A stretch of 64,000 nt of DNA, from the NCBI RefSeq assembly GCF_009707485.1, contig NZ_CP046121.1, forward strand, positions 3,038,001-3,102,000, written 5' to 3'. Positions 10,436 to 19,155 of the stretch are shown piece by piece. Each line of letters starts with the position of its first letter. Position 1 is the stretch's first letter. The position numbers were made by a program, and so were the translations under genes. The notes beneath the pieces were generated by a model. The model was not told the origin of the DNA and ran no database searches. It saw only the letters and a program-made list of their open reading frames with translations. Source of the stretch: Nostocoides sp. HKS02. Lineage in GTDB: Bacteria; Actinomycetota; Actinomycetes; Actinomycetales; Dermatophilaceae.

Positions 10436-10696
10436 ATGCCGGGTGAGCAGACCAGGTCGCCAGTCACCGTGCGGTACTGGGCCGGTGCCCGCGCGGTTGC
10501 CGGGGTCGACGAGGACGTCCTCGACGGGTGCGCGACCGTCGCCCAGGCTGCTGCCGCCGTGGTGCGCCTCCACCCGGGGCTGGTGGCGGTCGTCCCGGTG
10601 AGCACTCTCCTGCTCGACGGTCGTGCCACGAGCGGGGACACCGCGTTGCCTGCCGGGGCCGTCCTGGAGGTGCTGCCGCCCTTCGCCGGTGGGTGA
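10436..10696 (+). CDS. MoaD/ThiS-family sulfur carrier protein
   Basis: An 86-residue ubiquitin-fold protein ending in the diagnostic Gly-Gly (PPFAGG) that is adenylated and thiocarboxylated in molybdopterin or thiazole synthesis. The [14 protein letters not shown] end is typical of MoaD-like proteins. CGGAGGA stands about 7 nt before the ATG. It is divergent from glnR. No moaE or thiG lies nearby, so its pathway is unknown. Confidence 0.8.
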   Translation: MPGEQTRSPVTVRYWAGARAVAGVDEDVLDGCATVAQAAAAVVRLHPGLVAVVPVSTLLLDGRATSGDTALPAGAVLEVLPPFAGG

Positions 10697-10712
10697 TGGG
10701 AGGATGCGGGCT

Positions 10713-11561
10713 GTGTCCGACCTCCCCGAGCAGGCGCCCAGCACCCCTGCGCCCCTGACCCGTCGCGAGCGACGGGCCGTGGGTGCCGCTGCCTCGCGGT
10801 TCCCGGGCCGGGTCTACGTCCCGAGGACGATCACCATGATCGCCACCGTCGCGTTCGCCGGCCTGGTGGCGTTGACGGGCTACGCCGGCCCCGCCCTGGT
10901 CGCGGTCGCCATCGCCCTCGGGGGGTTCGTGCTCGCCTGGGGCTGGCCCGCGCTCCTGGGGCTGCCCAGCCCGCGCGGGACCACCACCGTCCTGACCGCC
11001 GGAGCGGTGTTCATGGCCGGCGCCGTCGTGCTCACCAGCGACGACCCGTTCCTCGCGTGGGTCCCGGCCGGCATGGCCGTGGCCGTGGTGGTGGCGTTCC
11101 TCCACCAGCTGCTGCGTCGTGACGGCCGGCCGCGGTTGACCGAGTCGGTGGCAGCCACCACGGCGGGTCTCGCGATCATCTCCTCCGGCGTGGCCCTCGC
11201 GCCGCTGCCGCACGTCCTCGGTGGTGCGGACGCGCTCGCGGCCACCATGGCCGGTCTGGCGGTCTCGGCCCTCGTCGACCCGATGATCGGCATCGGGCGG
11301 TTGCGGCAGTGGGCCCTGTTCGTGGCCATGGTGCTCGGTGGGCTCGCCGCCTTCCTCGTCGCGCTCATCACCGGCCACCCCCAGACCGCGACCGCAGCCC
11401 TGCTAGGCCTGCTCGCTGCCGGGGTGTCGCACGCGGCGCGCCGGGTGATGGCCGCGCTGCCCGCGGCCGGGGGCGCCCGGGCCCAGCTGGCAGTGGCCGC
11501 CTCCTCGTCGATGCTGATCGGCGTGGTGGCCTACGTCGTCGTCCGCCGCTTCGTCGCCTGA
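10713..11561 (+). CDS. Polytopic membrane protein of unknown function
   Basis: About 282 residues from GTG 10713, which GGGAGG precedes by 9 nt. The N-terminal ~35 residues are charged and cytoplasmic, followed by roughly eight hydrophobic segments (for example [18 protein letters not shown] and a C-terminal [14 protein letters not shown]). No catalytic motif was recognised. It follows the MoaD-like gene by 16 bp and may share its message. Confidence 0.75.
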   Translation: MSDLPEQAPSTPAPLTRRERRAVGAAASRFPGRVYVPRTITMIATVAFAGLVALTGYAGPALVAVAIALGGFVLAWGWPALLGLPSPRGTTTVLTAGAVFMAGAVVLTSDDPFLAWVPAGMAVAVVVAFLHQLLRRDGRPRLTESVAATTAGLAIISSGVALAPLPHVLGGADALAATMAGLAVSALVDPMIGIGRLRQWALFVAMVLGGLAAFLVALITGHPQTATAALLGLLAAGVSHAARRVMAALPAAGGARAQLAVAASSSMLIGVVAYVVVRRFVA

Positions 11562-11578
11562 GCCACCACGGTGGTCAA

Positions 11579-11950
11579 TCAGTAGACGAGGGAGCGGGCC
11601 CCCTCGGCCATGACCTCCTCGACGAAGGCCGCAGCTCCCCGGATCTCCGCTCCTCCGACCAGGTCCGCTTCGGTCAGCTCGCGCCGCGCCGCACACTGAC
11701 CACAGACGGTGACCCGGCCCTCGGCGAGCAGGGCGTCGAGCAGGTCCGCCAGCGGCGCGGCATACGGCAGGTCGAGGTCCCCGGCCCGCCCGGGCACCGC
11801 AACCCAGGTCGCCTCGCCGGTGAGCCACAGGCTCACCTCCACTCCGGCGGCGAGCGCGGTCGCCGCCACGGAGAGCGCCTGGTTGAGGCGCTCGGGGGCC
11901 TCGACACCACAGGTGACCTTGACGACGAGACGAGCGCGCTGATCGGGCAT
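11579..11950 (-). CDS. DsrE-like protein
   Basis: A 123-residue protein resembling the DsrE/DsrF-like fold: VVKVTCGVEAPERLNQALSVAATALAAGVEV, then a WLTGEA segment, and a VCGQCAARREL loop with two cysteines spaced CxxC. The family includes sulfur-transfer subunits, but no partners are present. ATG 11950 lies 6 nt after a TAGCCT box. It is convergent with the membrane gene before it. Confidence 0.75.
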   Translation of the reverse strand: MPDQRARLVVKVTCGVEAPERLNQALSVAATALAAGVEVSLWLTGEATWVAVPGRAGDLDLPYAAPLADLLDALLAEGRVTVCGQCAARRELTEADLVGGAEIRGAAAFVEEVMAEGARSLVY

Positions 11951-11956
11951 GGGCAC

Positions 11957-11966
11957 AGGCTACGAT
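11957..11966. promoter_or_regulatory. Bidirectional promoter with overlapping -10 boxes
   Basis: AGGCTACGAT carries TAGCCT on the minus strand (11957-11962) and TACGAT on the plus strand (11961-11966), sharing two bases. The first lies 6 nt from the DsrE ATG (11950), the second 7 nt from a GTG (11974). Both messages would be leaderless. Confidence 0.6.
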
Positions 11967-11973
11967 CTGGGCC

Positions 11974-12072
11974 GTGCACACGTTCTTCCTGTCCCTGCTG
12001 GTCCTCACGGCTGTGGTGGTGACCTGGTTCGCCGGGTTCGTCGTCTACCGCTTGGTGAAGACGCCCCGCTGA
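11974..12072 (+). CDS. 32-residue single-pass membrane protein
   Basis: GTG at 11974 lies 7 nt after TACGAT, suggesting a leaderless start. The product is mostly one hydrophobic helix (FFLSLLVLTAVVVTWFAGFVVY) followed by a basic RLVKTPR tail. Its TGA shares one base with the ATG of the next gene (TGATG), so the nitrobindin-like gene is probably translated by coupling to it. Function unknown. Confidence 0.6.
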   Translation: MHTFFLSLLVLTAVVVTWFAGFVVYRLVKTPR

Positions 12073-12569
12073 TGGTCTTCAACCTCGACCTCGACCTGCC
12101 CCCCGAGCTCGCGCCACTGGCGTGGCTGGTCGGCCGCTGGGAGGGTGCCGGCGTCGTGGGCTACCCCACGATCGAGTCGGCCAACTTCGGTCAGGAGGTC
12201 GAGGTCAGCCACGACGGGCGCCCGTTCCTGGAGTGGCACAGTCGCACCTGGCTGTTGAACGACGCCGGTGACAAGGTGCGACCGCTGGCCACCGAGACGG
12301 GCTTCTGGCGCCCGGTCGAGGGCGGCGAGGTCGAGCTGCTGCTCGCCCACCCCACCGGCATCGTCGAGCTCTACTACGGGACGGCCGAGCCTGCGAAGAT
12401 CGCGTTGCGCACCGACGGGGTGCTCCGCAGCCCCCGTGCCAAGGAGTACAACGCCGCAACCCGGCTCTACGGCCTCGTCAACTCCAACCTGCTCTGGGCG
12501 ATGGACATGGCGGCTGTGGGCCAGTCGCTGCAGAGCCACGTCTCCGCCGAGCTCAAGCGCGTCGCGTAG
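12072..12569 (+). CDS. Nitrobindin-like heme-binding beta-barrel protein
   Basis: A 165-residue protein of the FABP-like/nitrobindin (THAP4-type) family. The hallmark GRWEGAG motif is at about 21-27, with FGQEVEVSHDGRPFL and ETGFWRP following. Family members bind heme in a ten-stranded barrel and handle nitric oxide or peroxynitrite; M. tuberculosis Rv2717c is a homologue. The start overlaps the small membrane gene stop. Confidence 0.85.
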   Translation: MVFNLDLDLPPELAPLAWLVGRWEGAGVVGYPTIESANFGQEVEVSHDGRPFLEWHSRTWLLNDAGDKVRPLATETGFWRPVEGGEVELLLAHPTGIVELYYGTAEPAKIALRTDGVLRSPRAKEYNAATRLYGLVNSNLLWAMDMAAVGQSLQSHVSAELKRVA

Positions 12570-12575
12570 GCACCC

Positions 12576-13160
12576 TTGAGCTCCTCTGCGCGCATCCTCA
12601 CCGTCTGCACCGGCAACATCTGCCGCTCGCCCTTCCTCGAGCGCACCCTCCAGTCCGAGCTCGACCGTTCCTGGGGGCCGGGCGAGGTCCAGGTGCACAG
12701 CGCCGGCACGGGTGCGCTGACCGGGTCGGCGATGGACCCCGAGGCGCGTGCGCGCCTCGAAGCCCAGGGGTATGCCGCGAACGGCTTCGTCGCTCGTGAC
12801 CTGACCGCGGACCTGGTGGCTGGGGCAGACCTCGTGCTCACCGCGACCCGCGCCCACCGGGGCAAGGTGGCGGCAGTGCACCCCCGGGCCCTGCGCTACG
12901 TCTTCGCCTTCCGGGAGTTCGCGGACCTCGTCACCGGTGTCTCGGACGACGACCTGCAGGTGCCGAGTGCCGACGCGGGCGAGCACATCCGCCGCGTCGT
13001 CGCCCTGGCCGCTGCCCAGCGCGGTGCCAGGCCGCCACTGGATGACAGTGAGGCAGACATCGTCGACCCGTATCGCCGCGCAGCGGAGGTCTTCGACCAG
13101 ATGACCGGACAGATCATGGCCGCCCTCCCCACCGTGGCCCGGGCTCTCGGGCGCCCCTGA
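12576..13160 (+). CDS. Low-molecular-weight protein tyrosine phosphatase
   Basis: 194 residues from a TTG start 6 bp after the nitrobindin gene. The phosphate loop CTGNICRS puts the nucleophile at Cys11 and Arg17, and the general acid is Asp164 in DPY. Such phosphatases often reverse BY-kinase autophosphorylation in polysaccharide export. Two BY-kinase genes lie in this window (16.7 and 50.5 kb), so they are candidate partners. The next gene overlaps it by 1 nt. Confidence 0.88.
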   Translation: MSSSARILTVCTGNICRSPFLERTLQSELDRSWGPGEVQVHSAGTGALTGSAMDPEARARLEAQGYAANGFVARDLTADLVAGADLVLTATRAHRGKVAAVHPRALRYVFAFREFADLVTGVSDDDLQVPSADAGEHIRRVVALAAAQRGARPPLDDSEADIVDPYRRAAEVFDQMTGQIMAALPTVARALGRP

Positions 13161-14107
13161 TGCGCCAGGTCTCGAGCCGGGTCGGCATCATCGGGCTGGC
13201 CGCCTTCCTCGTCATCGACGTGCTGCTCGTCGTCATGGCGCTCAACAGCACCCGGGCCTCGGTCAACGGGGCCGCCCTGTCGCCCACGGTCCACACGGGC
13301 GGCGCGCAGTCGACGTCCGGGACCGGGTCGACGTCGCCGACTGCCACGAAGACCACCAGCGCGCCGCAGCCCACGGTGGCGGTCGCGCCGTTGGCGGTCG
13401 GGATCGCGGCGGTCGACCAGAGCACCGCGATCCGGTTCACCGTCGGGTCCTGCGCCAAGGCCGGATCGAGCGTCGAGGTCAGCACGGACGGTGGCTCGAC
13501 GTGGAAGACGCGGCCGGCGCCCTTCGACGCCGTCATGCGGATTCGGGTACGTGCCGACAAGTCGACCTTCGCGGTTGGCGCCAACCAGAGCAGCGGCTGC
13601 GCGCCCGCGATCCGCCAGGCCCCGGGGCTGACGAAGGCGTGGGGCGACGCCGTGGCGGCGACCGACGTCTGGTTCCGCGACCCGCAGAAGCCCGACACGA
13701 TCGGCCTCGCCAAGGGCGGTACGGGCACGCCGTGCCCGGGCGCCAAGGTCATCGACCTCGCGGTCGTGGACGCGGGCGCCGGCGCCCTGTGTGCCACCGG
13801 CGCGGTGCTGGTGAGCACGAGCGGGGCGCAGTGGAATCGCGCCGGCATGGTGCCCGGAGCCCTTGCCGTCGCACTCGACGGCAAGGCCAACCCGTATGCC
13901 GTGCTGCCCGGGGCCGGTTCGTGCGCCGGCCTCGCGGTGGTCCAGCCGGACTCGCCGGGCACCGTCGTCGGCTGCGTCCAGGTCGACCTGGGCAGCGTCA
14001 GACCGGGCTCGGTCGCCCTGAGCATGTCCGCGGACAGCGGCTGGCTGCGCGTGGGTCAGCGCGTGTTCCGGGCCGACAGCTCGCTCGCGACGTGGAAGGC
14101 CGCCTGA
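13160..14107 (+). CDS. Membrane-anchored protein with Asp-box-like motif
   Basis: A 315-residue protein of unknown function. One N-terminal transmembrane helix (residues ~7-28) is followed by a Ser/Thr-rich linker (~35-75). The extracytoplasmic region contains an Asp-box STDGGSTWK and a second weaker copy VSTSGAQWNRA, hinting at a partial beta-propeller. The ATG overlaps the phosphatase TGA by one base. It is convergent with the LCP gene. Confidence 0.7.
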   Translation: MRQVSSRVGIIGLAAFLVIDVLLVVMALNSTRASVNGAALSPTVHTGGAQSTSGTGSTSPTATKTTSAPQPTVAVAPLAVGIAAVDQSTAIRFTVGSCAKAGSSVEVSTDGGSTWKTRPAPFDAVMRIRVRADKSTFAVGANQSSGCAPAIRQAPGLTKAWGDAVAATDVWFRDPQKPDTIGLAKGGTGTPCPGAKVIDLAVVDAGAGALCATGAVLVSTSGAQWNRAGMVPGALAVALDGKANPYAVLPGAGSCAGLAVVQPDSPGTVVGCVQVDLGSVRPGSVALSMSADSGWLRVGQRVFRADSSLATWKAA

Positions 14108-14123
14108 CCCGACCGGCGGGCCC

Positions 14124-15149
14124 TCAGGGGGTGTGGGTCTGGTCCTTGTAGCCGCTCATCGCGTCGTTCTGGAGCGCATCGCCGAGCAGCCGCATCCCCG
14201 GCTCGTCGACGATGTCGATCGACCCGCCGTTGGGGGCGGTGCCGAACCCGGTGAACGGCGCCGTGACGAAGGCGATGTCCGAGCCGCGCAGGTTGCGCAT
14301 GCCGAAGGCCTCTGAGCGCATGTCACCGATGCTGAACGCCTGGTCGACCGTGAGGTTCTTGGTGCCGGCATCGACGAACTGGGCGAGCCGCACCGGGTTG
14401 GCGAGGACGTCGCGGCTCAGCGACTTGAGCAGAAGCGCCTTGATGAACGCTTCCTGCCGCTTGCCGCGGGAGATGTCCCCTTGGCTGAGGGCGTGGCGCT
14501 CGCGGACGAACGCGAGTGCCATCTCGCCGTTCATCATCTGGTAGCCCTTGTGGAAGGTGAACTCCGAGGTGCTGCCAGCCTCCTCGACGTAGACGTTGAC
14601 GCCGCCCACGGCATCCGTCATGCGCTTGAACCCCTCGAAGCCCACGACGGCGACGTGGTCGATCGGCACGCCCACCAGGTTCTGGAGGGTTTCGACCAGC
14701 AGCGGGGCGCCGCCATAGGCGAAGGCGGCGTTGATCTTGTCCTTGCCGTGCCCCGGCACGCTGACGTAGAGGTCGCGGGGGAAGTGCACGAGCGTCACCG
14801 TCTTGCGGTCGGCGGCCACGTGCATGAGCACGATGACGTCCGAGCGACCGTCGGCGACGGTGGTGCGCGAGTCGGACCCGATGAAGAGGATGTTCTGGGC
14901 GTCCTTGGCCGCGGCCTTCCGGGCGGGCGGTGCGGCGGCGCCGCTCACCCCGGGGGTGGGCAGCAGGGCGCTGTGTTTGACGTTCGACGTCAGTTCGTGG
15001 TTGAGGAACAGCAGGTATGCCGCGACCGCACCGACGAGGAGCAGGAGCACCAGGGCGACGGTGGCGGCGATGGCGCGGCGCACCCGTGAGCCGCGGCTAC
15101 GGGGCGGGTCGGCGTCGGTCTCGTCGATCTCGTCAAAGGTCTCCAGCAC
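14124..15149 (-). CDS. LytR-CpsA-Psr (LCP) family protein
   Basis: 341 residues from GTG 15149. Short cytoplasmic acidic tail, one transmembrane helix (AIAATVALVLLLLVGAVAAYL), then the LCP catalytic domain: NILFIGSDSR, SDVIVLMHV, FPRDLYVSVPGHGKDKINAAFAYGG and FVRERHALSQGDISRGKRQ. The family transfers lipid-linked polymers to peptidoglycan. A TACACT box at 15156-15161 ends 6 nt before the GTG, so a longer frame to 15359 is rejected. Confidence 0.92.
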   Translation of the reverse strand: MLETFDEIDETDADPPRSRGSRVRRAIAATVALVLLLLVGAVAAYLLFLNHELTSNVKHSALLPTPGVSGAAAPPARKAAAKDAQNILFIGSDSRTTVADGRSDVIVLMHVAADRKTVTLVHFPRDLYVSVPGHGKDKINAAFAYGGAPLLVETLQNLVGVPIDHVAVVGFEGFKRMTDAVGGVNVYVEEAGSTSEFTFHKGYQMMNGEMALAFVRERHALSQGDISRGKRQEAFIKALLLKSLSRDVLANPVRLAQFVDAGTKNLTVDQAFSIGDMRSEAFGMRNLRGSDIAFVTAPFTGFGTAPNGGSIDIVDEPGMRLLGDALQNDAMSGYKDQTHTP

Positions 15150-15155
15150 CCCGTC

Positions 15156-15161
15156 AGTGTA
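15156..15161 (-). promoter_or_regulatory. -10 box of the LCP gene, leaderless
   Basis: The minus strand reads TACACT with a 6-nt spacer to GTG 15149. Confidence 0.6.
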
Positions 15162-15193
15162 GGGAGAGCGGCTGAGCGCTGCCCACGCAACCG

Positions 15194-15199
15194 TAGAGT
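15194..15199 (+). promoter_or_regulatory. -10 box of the Fur-family gene, leaderless
   Basis: TAGAGT with a 6-nt spacer to GTG 15206. It is back to back with the LCP promoter, so one operator could serve both. Confidence 0.55.
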
Positions 15200-15205
15200 G
15201 GGGTG

Positions 15206-15625
15206 GTGCACGACGTCGGCGAGCAGATGCGGGCCCACGGGCGGCGCATGACGCAGCAGCGCCAGCGCGTCGTCGACGCCATCGCACGCCTGGGTCACGC
15301 CACCCCCGAGGAGGTCGTGTCGGCCGTCGCCGGCGACGGCGCCGCGGGGCTGGCACCATCGACCGTCTACCGCGCCCTGGAGGCGCTGGAGGAGCTCGGT
15401 GTGGTCAGCCACACCCACCTCGACCACCGGGCGCCGAGCTATCACCTGGCCGACCACGCCGACCACATCCACCTCGTCTGTCGCGACTGTGGGCGAGTCG
15501 AACAGTGCCCGCGCGAGCTCGCCGACCCGTTCGCGGGGAATGTTCTGCGGCTCAACGGCTTTGTTGCTGATGTGACACACATGGCGATCCACGGACGGTG
15601 CAGCTCGTGCGCGACGAGACGATGA
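15206..15625 (+). CDS. Fur-family metalloregulator (FurB/Zur-like)
   Basis: A 139-residue repressor. The N-terminal winged helix has MTQQRQRVVDAIARLGHATPEEVV and the recognition segment PSTVYRALEALEELG. The dimerisation and metal part has HADHIHLVCRDCG and HGRCSSC, giving two CxxC pairs for structural zinc. Gene context does not decide between zinc, iron and peroxide sensing; the short N-terminus and CxxC pairs favour Zur. GTG 15206 is chosen over 15203 from promoter spacing. Confidence 0.88.
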   Translation: MHDVGEQMRAHGRRMTQQRQRVVDAIARLGHATPEEVVSAVAGDGAAGLAPSTVYRALEALEELGVVSHTHLDHRAPSYHLADHADHIHLVCRDCGRVEQCPRELADPFAGNVLRLNGFVADVTHMAIHGRCSSCATRR

Positions 15626-16653
15626 CGACAGAGATGACGACAGAACGGTCGTCCCTGCTGACCCGTCCGGGCGCGGTGGACGGCGACGGTGTGGACGCGG
15701 GTGTGGCGGCGCACTACGGCGATCCGCTGCGCGAGCAGCGTCTGCTCTCCGAGGGCTTGGCCGTGGTCGACCTGTCGCACCGGGGGGTGGTGACGGTGAC
15801 GGGTCCAGATCGACTGTCCTGGCTCCACTCGATCACGACCCAACAGCTCACGGCCCTGGCGCCACGGGTGTCCGCCGAGTCGCTCGTCCTCACGCCCAAG
15901 GGGCACATCGAGCACAGCCTGCACCTCGTCGACGACGGGGTGGCCACGTGGATCACCACCGAGCCGGGCGATGCTCCTGCCCTCGTCAGGTGGCTGGACT
16001 CGATGCGCTTCATGCTCCGGGTCGAGGTGAGCGACGTGACTGCCGACTGGGCCGTGCTCGGCGAGCCGTCCGGCCAGGAGTCCCAGCCCGGCGAGCCGCT
16101 GGCCTGGCGCGACCCGTGGCCCGGTCTCGTGGGTGACACCGCGGCATACGGCCCAGTGGAGGGGCACCCGGCCACCAACCGGGCCTGGCGCGAGCTCCTG
16201 GTACCCCGTCCCGAGCTGGCGGCAGCCGTCGGCGAGCGGGACCTCGCCGGGACCTGGGCCAGTGAGGCCCTGCGTGTCGCTGCGTGGCGGCCGCGGTTCG
16301 GGTTCGAGACCGACCACCGCACGATCCCGCACGAGGTCGACTGGCTGCGCACGGCGGTGCACCTGCACAAGGGGTGCTACCGCGGTCAGGAGACGGTGGC
16401 ACGGGTGCACAACCTCGGGCGCCCGCCGCGGCGTCTGGTCTTCCTGCACCTCGACGGGTCCGGTCACACGCTCCCGGGGGCGGGCGAGGCCGTGATGCTC
16501 GGCGACCGGCAGGTCGGTCAGCTCACCTCGGTCGCGCGCCACCACGTGGACGGCCCGATCGCGCTCGCGTTGGTCAAGCGGAACACTCCGGTCGACGCGG
16601 CCCTGGCCATCGGCGGCATCAGTGCCGCCCAGGACGAGGTCGTCGCGCCGTAA
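15622..16653 (+). CDS. ygfZ: YgfZ/GcvT-domain folate-binding protein
   Basis: 343 residues. A tetrahydrofolate-dependent factor for Fe-S cluster enzyme maintenance. The signature KGCYRGQE is clear, preceded by a GcvT-like fold (VVDLSHRGVVTVTGPDRLSWLHS). The ATG at 15622 overlaps the Fur-family TGA (ATGA), so the two are co-translated. Co-expression of an Fe-S repair factor with a metal regulator is functionally sensible. Confidence 0.9.
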   Translation: MTTEMTTERSSLLTRPGAVDGDGVDAGVAAHYGDPLREQRLLSEGLAVVDLSHRGVVTVTGPDRLSWLHSITTQQLTALAPRVSAESLVLTPKGHIEHSLHLVDDGVATWITTEPGDAPALVRWLDSMRFMLRVEVSDVTADWAVLGEPSGQESQPGEPLAWRDPWPGLVGDTAAYGPVEGHPATNRAWRELLVPRPELAAAVGERDLAGTWASEALRVAAWRPRFGFETDHRTIPHEVDWLRTAVHLHKGCYRGQETVARVHNLGRPPRRLVFLHLDGSGHTLPGAGEAVMLGDRQVGQLTSVARHHVDGPIALALVKRNTPVDAALAIGGISAAQDEVVAP

Positions 16654-16695
16654 CGGCCGCAGCCGTGTGCCGCCCGTCGCCGCGGAGGCTCAGTG

Positions 16696-18102
16696 CTATG
16701 CGGACTGTCGCTCGCGAGAACGCTCCCGGCGCGAACGGTCCTCGGGCAGGGGCGCGTAGCCGTCGCTGTAGTAGTAGCTCTCGGCGTGGGCGCCGTGCGT
16801 GGGGACGCGGTTGACGACGATGCCGAGAATGTTGCCCTTGACTCCGCGCAGGGCCTCGAGCGAGCGCGTCACGTGCTCGCGGTTGACCACGCCGCACCCG
16901 GTGACGAGCACGACGCCGCCGGTGAGGGTGCTCAGGACGGTCGCATCGGTGACCGGCAGGATCGGGGGCGCGTCGATGACGACGTAGTCGAACATCTCCT
17001 CGAGCGTGCCGATCAGCCGGGCCATCGTCTCGGAGCCCAGCAGCTCGCTCGGGTTGGGCGGGATCTGGCCAGCGCCGAGAACCTGCAGCGCGCTGTCACC
17101 GAACGGTTGCAGCACGTCGAGCAGCTCGGCCTGACCGATGAGCACGTTCGTGAGCCCAACGGACCCCTCCATGCCCATGTAGCGCAGCAGCCGGGGTCGA
17201 CGCAGGTCACCCTCGATGACGCAGACCCGCGCTCCGGCGGCCGCCATGCTGATGGCGAGGTTGGCCGCTGTCGTGGTCTTTCCCTCGCCGGGCAGCGAGC
17301 TGGTCAGGACCATCGAACGGGGGTGGTTGGCTGCGTCGACGAACTGGAGGTTGGTGCGCAGCGACCGGAAGGCTTCGGCGCGGAGGCCGTGCGGGTCGGA
17401 CTGGACGATGAGCGGGTGCTTGCCGCCGTCGGGATCGAAGGCGATGGTGCCGATGATCGTCTCGTCACTCAGGTCCTTGACGTCCCGCTCGCTCTTGATC
17501 GAGGTGTCGAAGGTGTCGCGCAGCAGGGCCACGCCGAGGCCGACCAGCAGGCCGAGGACCAGGCCGAGGCCGAGGTTGCGGGCAGGCATGGGGCTGATCG
17601 GTGTGGTCGGGACCGACGCTGGTCGCACCACCGACACCTTCACCGGGCTCGGGGTCTTGTCGGACACGCGCTCGAGGTCGACGACACTCGTGGAGAACTG
17701 CTTGCCGACCGCCTCGGCGATGGCCGCCGCGCGCTGGGCGCTGGCGTCGTCGACGTAGACGTCGATGAGCACGGTGTCGAGCGGCACGCTTGCCGTGATG
17801 CGCTGGCCGAGGTCATCGGGGGTGGTGTTGAGCCCGAGCTGCTTGATCACGGGATCGAGCACGGTCGGCGTGGAGATGAGGTCGGAGTACGACTTCACCC
17901 GCTGCTGGGTGAACGTGTTGCCCTGCAGCAGCTGGCTGGAGTCCTGGCCTCCCGACGTCGACACGAACAGCTGGGTCCGGGCCTCGTAGACCTTGGGGCT
18001 CCAGAGGGTGAACAGCGCCGCGAACGCGACGATCAGGAGAGTCGCCACGGTGATGGCGCGCCACCGTTTACGCACCACGCGGAGGTAGTCGTGAAGGTCC
18101 AC
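16696..18102 (-). CDS. Wzz-type co-polymerase fused to BY-kinase
   Basis: A 468-residue polysaccharide chain-length regulator and tyrosine kinase. Wzz domain between transmembrane helices at ~17-35 and ~177-195, with a PxxP-rich stretch before the second. Kinase: Walker A SSLPGEGKTT (268-277), Walker A' VIEGDL (Asp299), Walker B YVVIDAPP (Asp377). The C-terminal tail has Tyr443-445 and Tyr449 as likely autophosphorylation sites. GTG 18102 follows AGCAGGA. It is a paralogue of the gene at 50501-51925. No glycosyltransferase cluster is adjacent. Confidence 0.92.
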   Translation of the reverse strand: MDLHDYLRVVRKRWRAITVATLLIVAFAALFTLWSPKVYEARTQLFVSTSGGQDSSQLLQGNTFTQQRVKSYSDLISTPTVLDPVIKQLGLNTTPDDLGQRITASVPLDTVLIDVYVDDASAQRAAAIAEAVGKQFSTSVVDLERVSDKTPSPVKVSVVRPASVPTTPISPMPARNLGLGLVLGLLVGLGVALLRDTFDTSIKSERDVKDLSDETIIGTIAFDPDGGKHPLIVQSDPHGLRAEAFRSLRTNLQFVDAANHPRSMVLTSSLPGEGKTTTAANLAISMAAAGARVCVIEGDLRRPRLLRYMGMEGSVGLTNVLIGQAELLDVLQPFGDSALQVLGAGQIPPNPSELLGSETMARLIGTLEEMFDYVVIDAPPILPVTDATVLSTLTGGVVLVTGCGVVNREHVTRSLEALRGVKGNILGIVVNRVPTHGAHAESYYYSDGYAPLPEDRSRRERSRERQSA

Positions 18103-18211
18103 GGTCCTGCTTTCACTTGCTGTTGCATGGAGTCGCCACGGGCTGCCAGCGCACGCGTGGACCGCGACAGTCTTTCACAGGCTGGGCGCACTGGTGCGGA
18201 GCGTGGCTGCC

Positions 18212-19066
18212 ATGATGACGCCCATGGCTCGCACGACCGGAACACTCATCACCGTTGCGCCCACGGGCGCTGAGCTGGCGAAGTCCGATTTTCCCCAGCT
18301 GCCGACGACCCTGGACGAGCTGGTTGAGACGGCTCAGTCGTGCGAGCTGGCCGGTGCCGCCATGATCCACCTGCACATCCGCGACGCGGACCACCGCCCC
18401 ACCCTCGATCACGGTTACCTCAAGGCGGCCGTCCAGGCCCTGCGCGAGCAGACCAGCCTGGTCATCCAGCTCTCGACCGGCGGCAGCGTGCACGACCCGC
18501 TCGACCAGCGGCTCACGGTGCTCGACGCCGAGCCCGACTCGTGCTCACTGACGTGCGGCACGACGAACTTCGGCGACGACGTGTTCCTCAACCCCTATGG
18601 CTTCATGTCGGACCTCTACGTCCAGGCCCAGGAGCGTGAGGTGGTCCCCGAGTTCGAGCTGTTCGACCTCGGCCACGTCGCCTCGCTGGCCCGTCTGGTC
18701 GACACGCACGGACTGCCCTTCGGGGGGAAGGTGCACGTCGACTTCGTGACGGGGGTGCCAGGGGGTATGCCGGGCACGCCGGCCGCGCTGCTGGCTGGCG
18801 TGGCCATGCTGCCTCCCGAGGTCACCTCCTGGGCGGCGACCGGCATCGGCCGGACCCATCTGCCGATCGCGGCGGCGGCGCTCGCTGCCGGGGGCCACCT
18901 GCGGGTGGGGATGGAGGACAACGTGGTCTTCGCGCGGGGCGTCCCCGTGGAGCACAACCGCCAGCTCGTCGAGCGGGCCGCGCACCTCGCCGAGGTGATG
19001 CAACGTCCCGCCCTGTCGACCGAGGCCGCCCGCACCCTTCTGGGCGTCAAGGACCGTCGCGCCTGA
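18212..19066 (+). CDS. BKACE-family beta-keto acid cleavage enzyme
   Basis: About 284 residues (formerly DUF849), zinc-dependent cleavage of a beta-keto acid with acetyl-CoA. Seen: LITVAPTGAE at the N-terminus (K/AP-T-GAE type), the metal-binding HLHIRD, SCSLTCGTTNFG, and GMEDN near the C-terminus. Substrate cannot be told from sequence here. Start uncertain among ATGs at 18212, 18215 and 18224. It is divergent from the Wzz gene. Confidence 0.85.
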   Translation: MMTPMARTTGTLITVAPTGAELAKSDFPQLPTTLDELVETAQSCELAGAAMIHLHIRDADHRPTLDHGYLKAAVQALREQTSLVIQLSTGGSVHDPLDQRLTVLDAEPDSCSLTCGTTNFGDDVFLNPYGFMSDLYVQAQEREVVPEFELFDLGHVASLARLVDTHGLPFGGKVHVDFVTGVPGGMPGTPAALLAGVAMLPPEVTSWAATGIGRTHLPIAAAALAAGGHLRVGMEDNVVFARGVPVEHNRQLVERAAHLAEVMQRPALSTEAARTLLGVKDRRA

Positions 19067-19126
19067 CCCCGCCAGGTGGCCAGAGTTTGCCGTGTGATGG
19101 GGAACACGCTGCCTTCAGTTTGCATG

Positions 19127-19142
19127 TTGCTAACTAGAGCAA
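19127..19142 (+). promoter_or_regulatory. Palindromic operator candidate upstream of XRE gene
   Basis: TTGCT and AGCAA flank a 6-bp centre (AACTAG), 13 bp before the regulator ATG. This is consistent with autoregulation by the small HTH protein. Confidence 0.45.
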
Positions 19143-19155
19143 GCAGTATGGGGGC

